Below, in pieces: positions 11,201-22,100 of a stretch of DNA of 64,000 nt. The translations under genes and the position numbers were made by a program. The stretch is taken from assembly GCA_026874595.1 (NCBI GenBank), contig CM049307.1, positions 51,085,370 through 51,149,369 of the forward strand. The letters are read 5' to 3'. Source of the stretch: Sipunculus nudus. Lineage: Eukaryota > Annelida > Sipuncula > Golfingiida > Sipunculidae. Under the pieces are notes generated by a model that had not been told where the DNA came from, did no database searches, and saw only the letters and a list, made by a program, of their open reading frames with translations. Position 1 is the first letter of the stretch. Each line of letters starts with the position of its first letter.

Positions 11201-12614
11201 TATACCCTCAGTTGAAAAAGTCTTGGGTATGATATGCGAATTGTACTGTCAATGTGGATCATTTTCATCATGTATTGCAGTAAACCATGGTCATTGGTCA
11301 TTTTTATATCTTTACATGTTTTCTATATACTTATATTTAAGACATGTGTCGATGTAAATGAAACAGCCTTAGCTTACTCAAAGATAATGCTGTTTTCTTA
11401 ATCCATTCACCTTGGCAGGGGCTTCCTATTTTCTGTTCCCCCCCCCCCCCCCCCAAACCCCACCCATGCCAAAATCCTGCGCACGCCCTTGCTACGGATG
11501 CGGGTATTGACATCATTGGGCCAATATAACAGTGTTTCTACGTCCTCCAAGTAATTTTGTTTTTGTATCGCGTTCTGTTGCCGAAATCCACATACCGCAT
11601 ACCCCGCGCATTTTCACACAGCTTAAGCATCCATGGTCGACAGGGCATGAAAACGGCTGAGTGCTTGGCTGACAAGCACCTAGTTAGATAGACCCTTACC
11701 CTGTACGATATACCTCCGTCCACCAGTCTATTCGGTCATCAAATAGTCTTGATAACGTGAAACAAATATATATTCCTTACCAGCTGTTGTCATCAGCCTG
11801 AACGAAAATATGAAATCCCGTGTGGACCTGTGTCAGGAATTGCATGATGAGAGTAAGACTTGACAGGAACGATGGTTAAGGAGACAATGTATTCGACATC
11901 CGGTTCCAAAATGAATCGGCAACTGATTATTTTTTATGAGATTGACAAGGAACCTAACAACATCCTGAGGATAATTGAAAAACCTTCATATTTAGACAGA
12001 ATAATATATCCCACACCTGAGTGAAGATCGATCCCGCCGAAGAAGAAAAACAGTGTTCACTGCATGCAGGAAGTAAGTTGGGGAAAGCAGGCAGGATACG
12101 TGACGCACGCCGCTTATAAAACGTTAGTTTGGCTCCATTGAGATAGTGTATAAATCATCTAAACCAAGCTTTATCTCCTAAATCAGGACTGACTGCGCAT
12201 TGTTAAGGTAGAATAGGACCATCAACGGAGGTGAAAGAAACATTTCGGCACCCTCATAAACAGACCTTCCACAGACAATGCATGGCTGGAACAGATCCAG
12301 CAGAGAGGCGTTCCACACATATGAATCGAATTGCTCCAGAGTCAATATAATCACAAAAAAAATCACGGTGTCCTGTTTACACCTGAATGTACACTAAACA
12401 CGAAAGTTCCATTCGGTAACTCGGCTACTGATCACATGACCGAGATGCTCGTTGACAGTGGGATGCAGGCCTAGTTCAGGCCGCTCACCACTTTGTATGT
12501 ACAGGCAATCACTAGCGCTTCACCCCGCTAAGCAAATCTTGGTTGACACAGTTCTCCACTGAAGTAAACGTGCTCGCCATACAAGAAGAAATCTTGAATC
12601 ATTAACAGATAGGC

Positions 12615-12899
12615 TCACAGCTTTCTCTGTAAGAACACTGAGAATATGTCTGTCACAGCAGAATAATCCTGGATATTCTCCAGCACTATGTACCTAAATA
12701 TGCCACTGTGCACGACAATATTCAGTACCAACACGATTAGCGTATATATTGTCCTGGTCTGTTGCTGGATCATCACGGCAGAAACAAAATGGACGGTTTT
12801 CAATTCCTTTTGGTAAAACGGTTCCACTCTCAAGTCCGTTAGAGAGATCTCTGTGGCAGCCCACAGACACTGACGTTCTTCACACAGGAACATCGTCAC
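12615..12899 (-). CDS. Possible small membrane protein or first exon behind a CRE/TATA promoter
   Basis: 94-codon ORF with a hydrophobic segment TLIVLVLNIVVHSGIFRYIV, about 85 nt downstream of the likely start point of the promoter at 13011-13033. No family is recognised. In the homologous segment (34120-34350) the same region has deletions, so the frame is lost and the ATG reads AAG. Either this copy is the functional one or both are non-coding. Confidence 0.3.
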   Translation of the reverse strand: MTMFLCEERQCLWAATEISLTDLRVEPFYQKELKTVHFVSAVMIQQQTRTIYTLIVLVLNIVVHSGIFRYIVLENIQDYSAVTDIFSVFLQRKL

Positions 12900-13010
12900 T
12901 TAGCTGATCAGACAATACCGGACGCTCCTCTGGACCGATGACAAACGATCAGACTACACCCTCTGGCAAGCTGACCCAGGAGTTTGTGAAGTTTTCTCTA
13001 GCGTCCACAG

Positions 13011-13033
13011 CTTATATACACCTACTTACGTCA
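13011..13033 (-). promoter_or_regulatory. CRE + TATA promoter
   Basis: The minus strand reads TGACGTAA (13033-13026), then TATATAAG (13018-13011). This is the normal spacing of a CRE-like site and a TATA box, giving a start near 12985. Both boxes and their spacing are kept in the homologous segment at 34462-34484, although flanking sequence has diverged. Confidence 0.55.
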
Positions 13034-15484
13034 CACATCCTTACCGCCTTCTGGCCTCTCGTTTCTCACTATTATGCGGCCTGTCCTTAATTTCATGAAC
13101 ACTTAAATGGACACGCCTTCAGAGACCAAAGCAGGGGATCAAGTATGCCGGTGCGTTCTCTTTAAAGTCTATAAAAGTCTATGTTACTAGAGGTACCATC
13201 AAGACGTAAACAGGCATGACCTGATTCGCATGGAATTATAACTGATCTGAAACCAACACCAAATGAGACACCTAAGTTCTTAAAACTAAGTTCTCACGCT
13301 AAAATCGATATATGACACTCCATATTTATATAAAACAAATCATAGAAAGAATCATTTTGTTATACTCCTTACATGCATGTGCTATAAAATAACTGAGTCC
13401 CGGTTCTCTAGTGACAAAGGTTCTCCCTTAAAGCTGAGTAATATAGTAAGATAAGCTAATCATTTAATATTTCACATCGAGAAATAAAACCGTGAGCAAA
13501 CCTTTATTTGTCTTTTCATTGTTTGGTCAACATTTACGTAATTTATAATTTGTATGCCATGTGTGTATTCTGTAAACGGATACTTTCGTATTAAATTAAA
13601 GAATCGCTTCACGCAAAGCCATGGATATATCTGCTGACCAAAATAATGCAAACACTTTACAAATTTCCATTTCATCTGGTAAGATTACTTAGGACTAAAA
13701 TAGAAAACTGCTATTCACATTTGTAAAGTTTTAACATTTACCGGGAGATTTAAATTTCTATATCTGATCCCGAAATTTTTGATGCCCACTGGTTAGCTTG
13801 ACAAATTTTCTAGCCTAGGGATAAAAAATTATCCAATGATTATAAATCCACAAATTTTCAAATCTGCAGAAACAAACATTTAAATCACTACTGGTAAATA
13901 TTATAGCATTTCCTATCCCTGTCGGTAGTATTAAATATGAACAGATTATGTGCATCAGTAAATGCTGATTCCGGCAATGATTTAGTTGTTTATTATGGAT
14001 TTCTTAAGCCCCAAACCTAGTAATATAAGTCAACATTACAACAGTTAAATGAGGAAATCGTCGCAGGTGATTGTTTCTGACTCTGACACTGTTGCAAGTC
14101 ATTGTTTCTGATTCTGAGACAGTTTCGGGCGCCAAGGCTACACAGTTTTAAAAGTCAGCCTTATTTTCAAACATAAACACAATATAAAGCTAAATTTCTT
14201 GGTCATTCGAAAAAATACTATTTGTGTCCTAGATTACATAAGTTTCTATGTCATAAACACAATATCTGATTTTTACCCGGCAAAGTTATCCTCGACCCTG
14301 GATACGTTGGTCGCATATTTGCAGTTACTGCCCATTGTGTATTTGCCTTAAGACGGATCGGTACAGTCACAATGGCCTTTTGACAGTACCGCTCTTCCTT
14401 GTCATGAACTTACAACAGTTCATCAAGTATTTAAGCAATACATCATAATTCTGATACAATGAAAGGCCACAAAGGGTATGAGTTCAGTGATATAGGTCGT
14501 TAACCTGGTATTAACATTTATTGGAACTAAGCATTTCAGGAATGAAATTTAGAATATTGTTACCAGTATACAGAGCCTTCGTGTTACATATGTTTGCTAC
14601 GACTTAACCTACATGTCGGTAACGGAGGCACATTGATTCATATCAATATGACTTTTAAAATGTATAGTCAAACCAATCTGCCGGTACAGGCGCATTGAGT
14701 GATCTCAACCTTCCGAAAGATGCACAATGTTACCAACCTGCACCATGCCCTGCCGGTAAGGTGTAACCACCCTTATGGCAAAGAGGCACAGCACAAATAA
14801 AGGCTGTTGTCATTTTTGTTTGTTTATCACATTTGTAAAATTGTTTTACCATATTTAGTTATGGGAGCGATGAATGTATGATGATGATCCCATGAACTGT
14901 AAACCCTCATATTCGCCTGAATGGTAACAGTTGAAAGCGTGGATTAAAATCATATAATAGAATTACTAGCTATGGAAGCTTTGATTGCATTTTCGTGTCA
15001 TATACGTCTTCTTCTCAGACTAACATAGCAAAGGCCGCATCACTTCTAATACTGCATAAGCTTGCATAATGCTGTCTTAAAACAACACACTTTTCTTCAT
15101 ATATGCAAGCCGGACATGTATATGTGTCATGTGACTATACTGTGACTCTAATTTATAACAAACAAAAACAACTGTATATTTTCTACGGATAAATGGAGAG
15201 AGATTGTCAATTAAAGTACGCACAATAATGCTTTTTACGGATTCAATGTTAAATTCACACAGAGCCTGTGTTAGGACGTCATCCTCTTTCAGTGAACAAA
15301 CATATTTTCTTCGCGCTTGCTGTTGTTATTTCCATATCTTCAATTTCATTTATTGATAACCCAACTAACAAGAAAACGCCCGTCAACTTGGTACTTCTGA
15401 TACCGGCAGCGTTTCTATCAGGGGTTTTATGTTCAATGCTTTGGTCAGGTGACTCGGGTCTTCTGTCCGGCGGGAGTTAAGGTT

Positions 15485-15486
<2 letters not shown>

Positions 15487-15538
<52 letters not shown>
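15487..15538. repeat. (AT)n microsatellite
   Basis: Uninterrupted AT run of about 50 bases. Similar runs: 1571-1608, 37617-37642, 48750-48811, 48951-48999, 54101-54120. Confidence 0.95.
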
Positions 15539-15540
<2 letters not shown>

Positions 15541-15544
<4 letters not shown>

Positions 15545-15588
15545 ACGCCGGTAAAAATTTCATCATACGGAAATTATGCAAATAAGGA
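15541..15588 (+). pseudogene. Short inverted fragment of the same first-exon start
   Basis: 'ttcatcatacggaaattat-caaat-ag' matches the 17.85-kb remnant at about 25 of 27 bases, with looser similarity before it (tgacg-cg-taa). Orientation is opposite to all other copies. It directly follows an (AT)n run at 15487-15538, a plausible breakpoint. Confidence 0.45.
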
Positions 15589-15716
15589 CTGTTTTTATAA
15601 TAGGTCTAGTGCCTGCAGGACGTTGAAATAAGACAGATAGACAGATAGAACGTACAGATAAAAACAATTTCTAGGTCAGATCAGTTGTTCATGTTAAGGG
15701 AAATGGAGAGACGTTT

Positions 15717-16064
15717 ATGCAGATACGATCAATGGCATTGCGTTTTTATGATCTTGACATTAATCTTTTAATGCATAAAAATCAGCTGTATCGTACACGT
15801 GAGTTATATCCTCTTGTAAACCCTGTATCTGAAATTTTAGTCATGAGGGCTCACGCTGAACGTTATTTTCATCACCTGGTGTGGCAACAGGGTAAATGGC
15901 TTCGGTGTAATACGTCATCATTTTCAACGGCTATTTCCTCGATTCAAGTGCGTTTTATGAGTCATGACATAGCTGATCCCGAGTTGCTGTTGTGTGTAAA
16001 CAACATACCTCACCCGTGCATTATTTGGCCAGTCGAGCACCTAGGGCTCAAAAAGGTCGAGTGA
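15717..16064 (+). other. 115-codon ORF, unrecognised
   Basis: Open from 15717 with LRFYDLDINLLMHKNQLYRT, RAHAERYFHHLVWQQGKW and ELLLCVNNIPHPCIIW. Longer than most chance ORFs here and not inside an obvious repeat, but there is no promoter, splice context, second copy or family resemblance. It lies between the two inverted first-exon fragments (15.54 and 17.9 kb). Confidence 0.2.
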
Positions 16065-17837
16065 ATGAATTATTTTTTTAGATCTGAAGCGTTTCGTGTC
16101 AGCTTCGTATGTTAGTAAATCCTTACCTATCTAGATTTATCTTCTTTTATCAATAATGACAAGAACAAAAAAGTTTCGAGGCATAATAGAAATGTGGCAT
16201 TTCTTAGCGACCGCAGGAAAGTGGTGACCTGCAATTTAAACAAGTTCTAAAATTGATCACCTTGGTAAATATGGCGGAGTCTTATCAGTTATAGGCCCAT
16301 TTCAGATGCTGCAATAAAAGCAATTTGTTTAAGATGTGGCACAAAAATAATATTTTACAGTTTTTATGCTGCAGCGCCCCTTGGTTTCTATTTTCCTAAC
16401 ATGAAAAATCTATTTCGACTTATTATTGGGTAACATAAAATCTATTAGTTTTGAAACTTTAGCTGCAAAAATGCGGTCTATAGTGCATCATTAAATGAAA
16501 TCTCACAAAATCTCATTTGACGAGAAATGGTGCGAGATTCGGACAGACTTGTGTAAAGTCATGTAACAATAAACTGACGGCTATCTGTGCAAAAAAAGTA
16601 GACTATCTTCAAAGATATCTAGTTTCCCTTTTTTGATTAAAAAAAAATAACCCCAAATTTTAACCCCAACTAGAGGGCCCTAAGTCGAAGATGAAATAAG
16701 CCAGACATACTGACAGGTTAATTTGAAGAAATAGTCAACTAAAAACCGCTATTCTGGGGGGAAGCAAGAGCCAAAAAAAAAAAAAATGTGCATCTGCTGT
16801 TTTTGAAAAAAAAAAAAAAAATGGTGGACTAACAGACAAAAGGTAGGATAGATCCCAGGTGAAGGCCGGATCATTCATTCTTGTTACGGTGGGAGAGAGA
16901 GACTAATAAAATGCGCTGCGGATATGACCATATTTTTCCAAGTTATGAGCGTTGAGATTTTTTTATGACCTTGATCTTTGACCAATTTGACTCAAACAAA
17001 TAAGCATTGTTGGACAATAGATATGTACTAACATTCAATTGCAGGAACGTAGGGGCTTGCGTCAGAGATTGCTCAATAATTCAACTTCAAAGGTTTTACC
17101 CTAAACTGGTGAACATAAAATATATCAATTTCAAGAGGGGATGCTGCAAAATTGTGGCCTGTAGAAATTTCGCTAGAGTTTAAATAAAATCAAATAAAAC
17201 TAATAAAGAGCTACATGATTAAAGAAAAAACTACTGTCTAGCTTAAAAAATGACAATGTTACAAATATAATGGTAAATATTTTCATGTTTCATGAATGTA
17301 CCCCAAGAATCTAAGGTAACTGCAGAGGGGGGTTGAGATCCGTAACTGTTCTATGAAAGTTACAGGTAGCCTACATTTGATTAATCCCAAAACTCTGTAA
17401 CTCGCTTCAGCATATCTTAATCATGTTTTTCTTATAAACAACTATGTAACTGTGATTTTCATAAATTTCACAAATTATTGCACATATTAATGCCTAAAAG
17501 TTTCAGCAATTTTATGAATTGCCTGGGCCTATCATCCATCTTTTAAATTGACTAAACATTACACATTGACTGACTCACATATACACAAACTCACACACAC
17601 ATATATATGTATATATGTACCATTTTGTTCAATATATGCACCTGATTAACCTCAGTTATACCCTAGAATATCTCCCATCGTTACCTCATTTATCATTAAA
17701 CTAATTACAATAGCACGTTCGCTGGCCATTTTGCTATTCGCTTTTCGTAATTAGTTTCAAACAAGTTTTACCCCTAGAGACTGGTTTTCTCGTAATCTTT
17801 AACTGTCGTAAAGAAAAGGTGCAATTGAGCGATAAGC
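16065..17837. other. AT-rich spacer, nothing recognisable
   Basis: Poly-A runs near 16778 and 16810 and an (AC/AT)n stretch at 17575-17620. No ORF or repeat unit worth naming. Confidence 0.4.
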
Positions 17838-17975
17838 TCATTTGAATAATTTCCGTATGATGAAGCTTAACGACGTCATTGCTCGAGCCATTGCCGTTGT
17901 GTGTAAGCATAGGTTCCCATGGCTGCTGCTGATTTCTGTGTTTTGAAAATCAAGAAGATAAAGAGTCGGGAAAAA
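17838..17975 (-). pseudogene. Remnant of a further UST-like first exon (5' end only)
   Basis: The minus strand reads ATG then TSLSFIIRKLFK and a stop, aligning with gene A MPTLNFIIRKMF and gene B MAAFNFIKRKLF, preceded by the conserved UTR and 'CTTCTTGATTTTCAaAACAC'. The acceptor AG is lost (17943-17944 give AA) and homology stops after codon 13. It lies downstream of gene A's last exon, so it is a leftover of another copy in the array. Confidence 0.65.
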
Positions 17976-17999
17976 ATTATACATAACCCAGTCAATGAC

Positions 18000-18937
18000 A
18001 CACATACATACCATTACACACACACACTATCACACACACAGAGGTATGACCTCATATCCTCTTGGCCGAGGCAACAAATGACCCAGGTTTAACTCTCATA
18101 CGTCAGCCTGGGCTGATCCTGGATTTTTAAAGGTGGACACCACAGGCAGACTAACAAGAAAAACGTACAGGGTCCTCATGTGCATAAAAGGGGGTCTTGG
18201 CCACAGAATTTATGTGAAATCTTCACACAAATGTGGCAACTGAAGTGGGAGGGGTGCACACATGCTGGACTCCCCTCTGGATCTGGTACTACATGTGTCT
18301 TTTCTCAGATAGAGCACCATAGCAGTGCAAAGAATATATATTTAAATTCCATTTTTGGTAAATTCAGTATGAATGAACTGAGATAACAAAAACTGGTAGT
18401 CTGAGATAACATTGTTATAAACATTTAAATACAGTATGCAGTAAAATGAAGCTTATAATCACCGGTTAACATTAGTAAAATTGAAAAATGTCATCATCGC
18501 CATTGTTACGCCAACATAACTGTACATTGTACAACTCGTCGGTCCGGGGTTTTGTGTTTCCATAAATTGTCACTCTTCTATTAATATTTTGGCATTTCTA
18601 GGGTGATGTTCAAATTGAAACGCATACACTGGAAAACAATTAATCCTTAAAATAGAAACACCAACTGCCCCTTTCCTTGCCCTTCATTGTTGAGCCCAAA
18701 CACCATGCTGAAAACCACTAGGAATATCACAAGTACTCGAGCTATTATGATCGCTTTATTTATATATTGTATTATCTACCCTATATCCCCATTGTCCACC
18801 CCCTATCCCAAACAGCAATGTTAAATGGAGTTTCTATTGATCGATGCTTCAAGCGAGACTAGATATCTTTTCATTGCATCAGCTTTTTGTCATACGCCTG
18901 TCATTATGCCTGCAATGGTAAAAGAGGGCCGAGACGG
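18000..18937. other. 3' flank of gene A
   Basis: (CA)n at 18009-18042, then AT-rich sequence with the gene A poly(A) signal (18755-18760). Partly homologous to the gene B 3' flank (52080-52540). Confidence 0.5.
18755..18760 (-). terminator. Poly(A) signal AATAAA of gene A
   Basis: Minus-strand AATAAAGCG lies about 180 nt after the gene A stop. In the homologous 3' flank of gene B the corresponding plus-strand sequence 'cgctattttg' no longer reads AATAAA, so B must use another signal. Confidence 0.6.
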
Positions 18938-19101
18938 TCACCGTTTACCGTCCATCACTTTTTTATATAACATATAGAACCGCTGACATGTCCACTTGTA
19001 CAAGTCTGTGTCGTACATCAATTCGGTATCCAAGGCCTCGCGTAACTTTTCGGTGGTTTCTTTCCTATTCTTGCTACGAAATTTTTCATGTAAGAAACTC
19101 T
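18938..19101 (-). CDS. UST-like: Gene A coding exon 6 and stop
   Basis: 164 nt. Acceptor TTTACTTTCAG. It completes Glu290 and encodes the charged C-terminal helix region (SFLHEKFRSKNRKETTEKLR, then LYDTDLYKW-like residues) ending MDGKR and TGA at 18938. It matches gene B exon 6 residue for residue in register. Confidence 0.87.
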
Positions 19102-22100
19102 CTGAAAGTAAATTAATACTCAAATTGACACATCAAGACACAAGAAGAAATGTGAAGTATAATTGTTTGGTTTTTTTTTAGAAAATGTCGAAGGTACGTA
19201 CCGCATAATCTTTACGAAGCCAAGGAATAGATAAAATGTTTCAGATACACATTGCCCGGAAATACACATAATATTAAAACGTATGAAGAATTCAAAAATG
19301 ATGTAACAAAGCAGTTTTTGCCTTCTTTCCGGAACAACTCTGGGGCGCTCCTGAAGAAATTTGGCAGCAGAATCTCAAGCGTTTCAAAGAACGCTGTCAT
19401 ATTCTTGGTCGTGCCGACCACCAAGTAATGCTGGACTATGTTGTGTTTGGCTCTTAACAAGGCCTCCTTCGAAGGCATTCTGACAAGTAAAAATATGCTT
19501 GCGATATATACATACATGCCGTTTTTGCGAATTTTAGCTTGGCTCACGTAAAGTCATCTGAGCTATAGCGATCACTCTTTGTTCGTTGTCCAACAGTCGG
19601 ATTTTCCGTAACAAATCGTAACCAATGGACCCAGAGACATATCACTGAACACCCATGCAGGTCCATACAAATCTCCTTGGAAACCTGAAATTGGGTCACT
19701 GCGACCTATTTCTTCTAAGAAGTAGGCTCGTAAGTACACCCCCTTCAAGAATCATTTAAAATCCATATCAAATCTCATGTATATCAATAAATAATGTATT
19801 AATTGCCATGAATCTTGTCTTAAATATTGATCATGACTAATTTTTATCAGTTTCTGGTGACTGGTGGCGCCACCTGTATGTTTTTCTGTTTTCTTCACGC
19901 ATTTGCCCCTAATTTGTGGACTTGTCAATTGCAAGTGTAAGTTTCTCATCTGTGGTTTCTCCTTATGTCCCGAAAACTCATAGCCCTATTGACTATGATT
20001 AATTTTATCAGTTCCAGAAGACTGGAGGTTCCACCTGTATTTTTTCGATTTTTCTAGCATGTTTATCCTTAAGACTGCGAATTTACAGAAAGGTGTCAGT
20101 ATACCAGCTATGGTTTCACCTAGTGTCCTGAAATCGCCTATATTGATTGATTATTATTAGGTTGAGACCTACTCGAAAAAGCTAGTGCCTTAAATTAAGC
20201 AGTCTGTCCGTCCGTCTGTCTCTCCACGAATTCGTTTAAAGATTGTAAATCGAGTTTGGATTGACCTATTGATTTGAAACTTGACTTACATACGGCTCAC
20301 CACTGATGCAAAAACCTTATTGATTTAAGGATCGTAATATTAAAGGTCAAGGCCAAAGGGCTAACTTCTTTATAGTTACTGCATGCATTTTCAGCTAAAA
20401 TTTTTATCCCAAACCAGCAATCTTTTCTAAATATAGTTCACCCGTCAATATTTTTATTAGGGGTCACAAGGTCAAAGGTCAAGGTCACAGGGGCCATAGG
20501 TCTACCAGCTCATTACGGAATAACAACTCCTGTTTGGGTTAATGTTTTGATTTCAAACCAGGCTTATATATGGCCCATCACGAAAGTAACAATTATATTG
20601 GTTTTGGAAAGATGAGATATCAAAGTCAAAGGACCCAGATCTTTGAAAAATTTTGGATGCTTTTTCAGTCCAAATTTTCATTCCAGATTCATCTTGCACA
20701 TACAGCTCACCTGCTAAAGGGGAAAGATCCCTATGGATTCTGGAGTCACAAGGTCAAAGGTCAAGGTCACAGGAGCGTTTTTAAACAGATTCGATTCCTG
20801 ATGATAACTCCAGTTTGGTTTTACATATTGATTTTAAACTTGACTAACCACTAAAACAAGAACCCTCTAGCTTTAGGGGTCATGAGATCAAATTTCGACA
20901 TGATAACTCCCGTTTGATTTGGCATATGGATTTTAAACTTGACTTGTGTTATATATATAAAGTAGCTGACAGGACTTATCTTGTGTTTTTGACATTACTG
21001 TCATTAATAAATTATACTTTTTTAACATTTGTTTTGTTTTCATATGGTCATAAAAAATTGACAATTGAAAACAAATATGTGAATATATCATACTTACCAA
21101 TAATAAATGTTAACAAATGGTGAAATCTTTCTTTCCCAGCTTGTTACTTGTGTTTCCTTAAGAACTACCTGCTCCACATGCATTGGAGCTAGTTTATCAA
21201 TAACTGAAAGTTCGATGTAATACAGAGCATGCACGAAATATAAGATCGTTCTCCACATTGCTGGTTGGCCATATAACTAATACCAACATGTCACTAAGCT
21301 GAGCGTCATGACCTTTAGGTCACTTGTTTAAAATTATATATCATTGCATGATATACTTTCAGTTTTTTGTCATTGATATTTTTATAAGCTCGTCGGAACG
21401 AAGTTCAGGAGAGCTCATACCGAGCCCTCGGCGTCGTCGGTGTCCCTAGACACCCCAGGTTACAGTTTTTTGTTAAGCCTATAACTCGGCAACCACTGAC
21501 CCGATTGCTTTCTAATAGACATATAGGCGCCTTATACCCCCCCCCCCCCCACATGATATGGGGATCAAAAGGTCAATGGGCAAGCTCATAGGCCTCCGTT
21601 GTTTTTGTAGAGCTTCAGGTCAAGTACAGCTTTTAAAAATGTTTACTATTATAGTTTAATTTTAGTACCAGTAATAAGCACTTCAAGAACACAATTTGTA
21701 CAGATCCCAACCCAACTCAGGTTACAATTTTGGGATAACACTTTATAACTAAACCATTAGCTTTCATATTTCGTATATGTATTGTATTGCTGGTTAGAAA
21801 TCCCACATTTGGGGGTTTAAGGTCAATGATTTTCAGAATGCACCGTTCAGGTGAGCTCTGTTGTCCTCAGACGACTTGAAAAGTTACATCTACAGTAAAA
21901 AGGATTTATAAATATATTGCTTTAACAGTCTAATTGTTTATTTGTATAATTGTATTTAAATAAAAATTCATATCCTCCATTATCTTTATAGCTATGTAAA
22001 AAAATAAACAAAATAAAGTACTCACAATTCTAAGGTCTAACCCCTTCTTGCATTTTGATCATTTTCGATTCGTTTATACAATATATGAACATTCTACAGT

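Larger units (their letters stand above)
11200..15480. repeat. Segment homologous to 31540-36830
   Basis: Collinear blocks include 'aattggcgt-t-taccc', 'catggtcgacagg-catg', the whole 11700-13060 region against 32530-34530, and 'gacatgtcggtaacggaggcacattgattcatatcaat' (14612 / 36010) to 'cttcgcgcttgctgttgttatt' (15309 / 36719). Each copy has its own insertions. No reading frame survives in both copies. Confidence 0.85.

Noticed and set aside
11433..11491. Complete hAT element ending in CAAGGGCGTGCGCAGG (minus strand)
   Set aside because: The other end and an 8-bp target duplication could not be found; only a terminus-like motif next to a poly-C tract.
15268..15480. 70-codon ORF with hydrophobic segments
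   Set aside because: The homologous sequence at 36680-36830 has stops and indels in this frame; no coding constraint.
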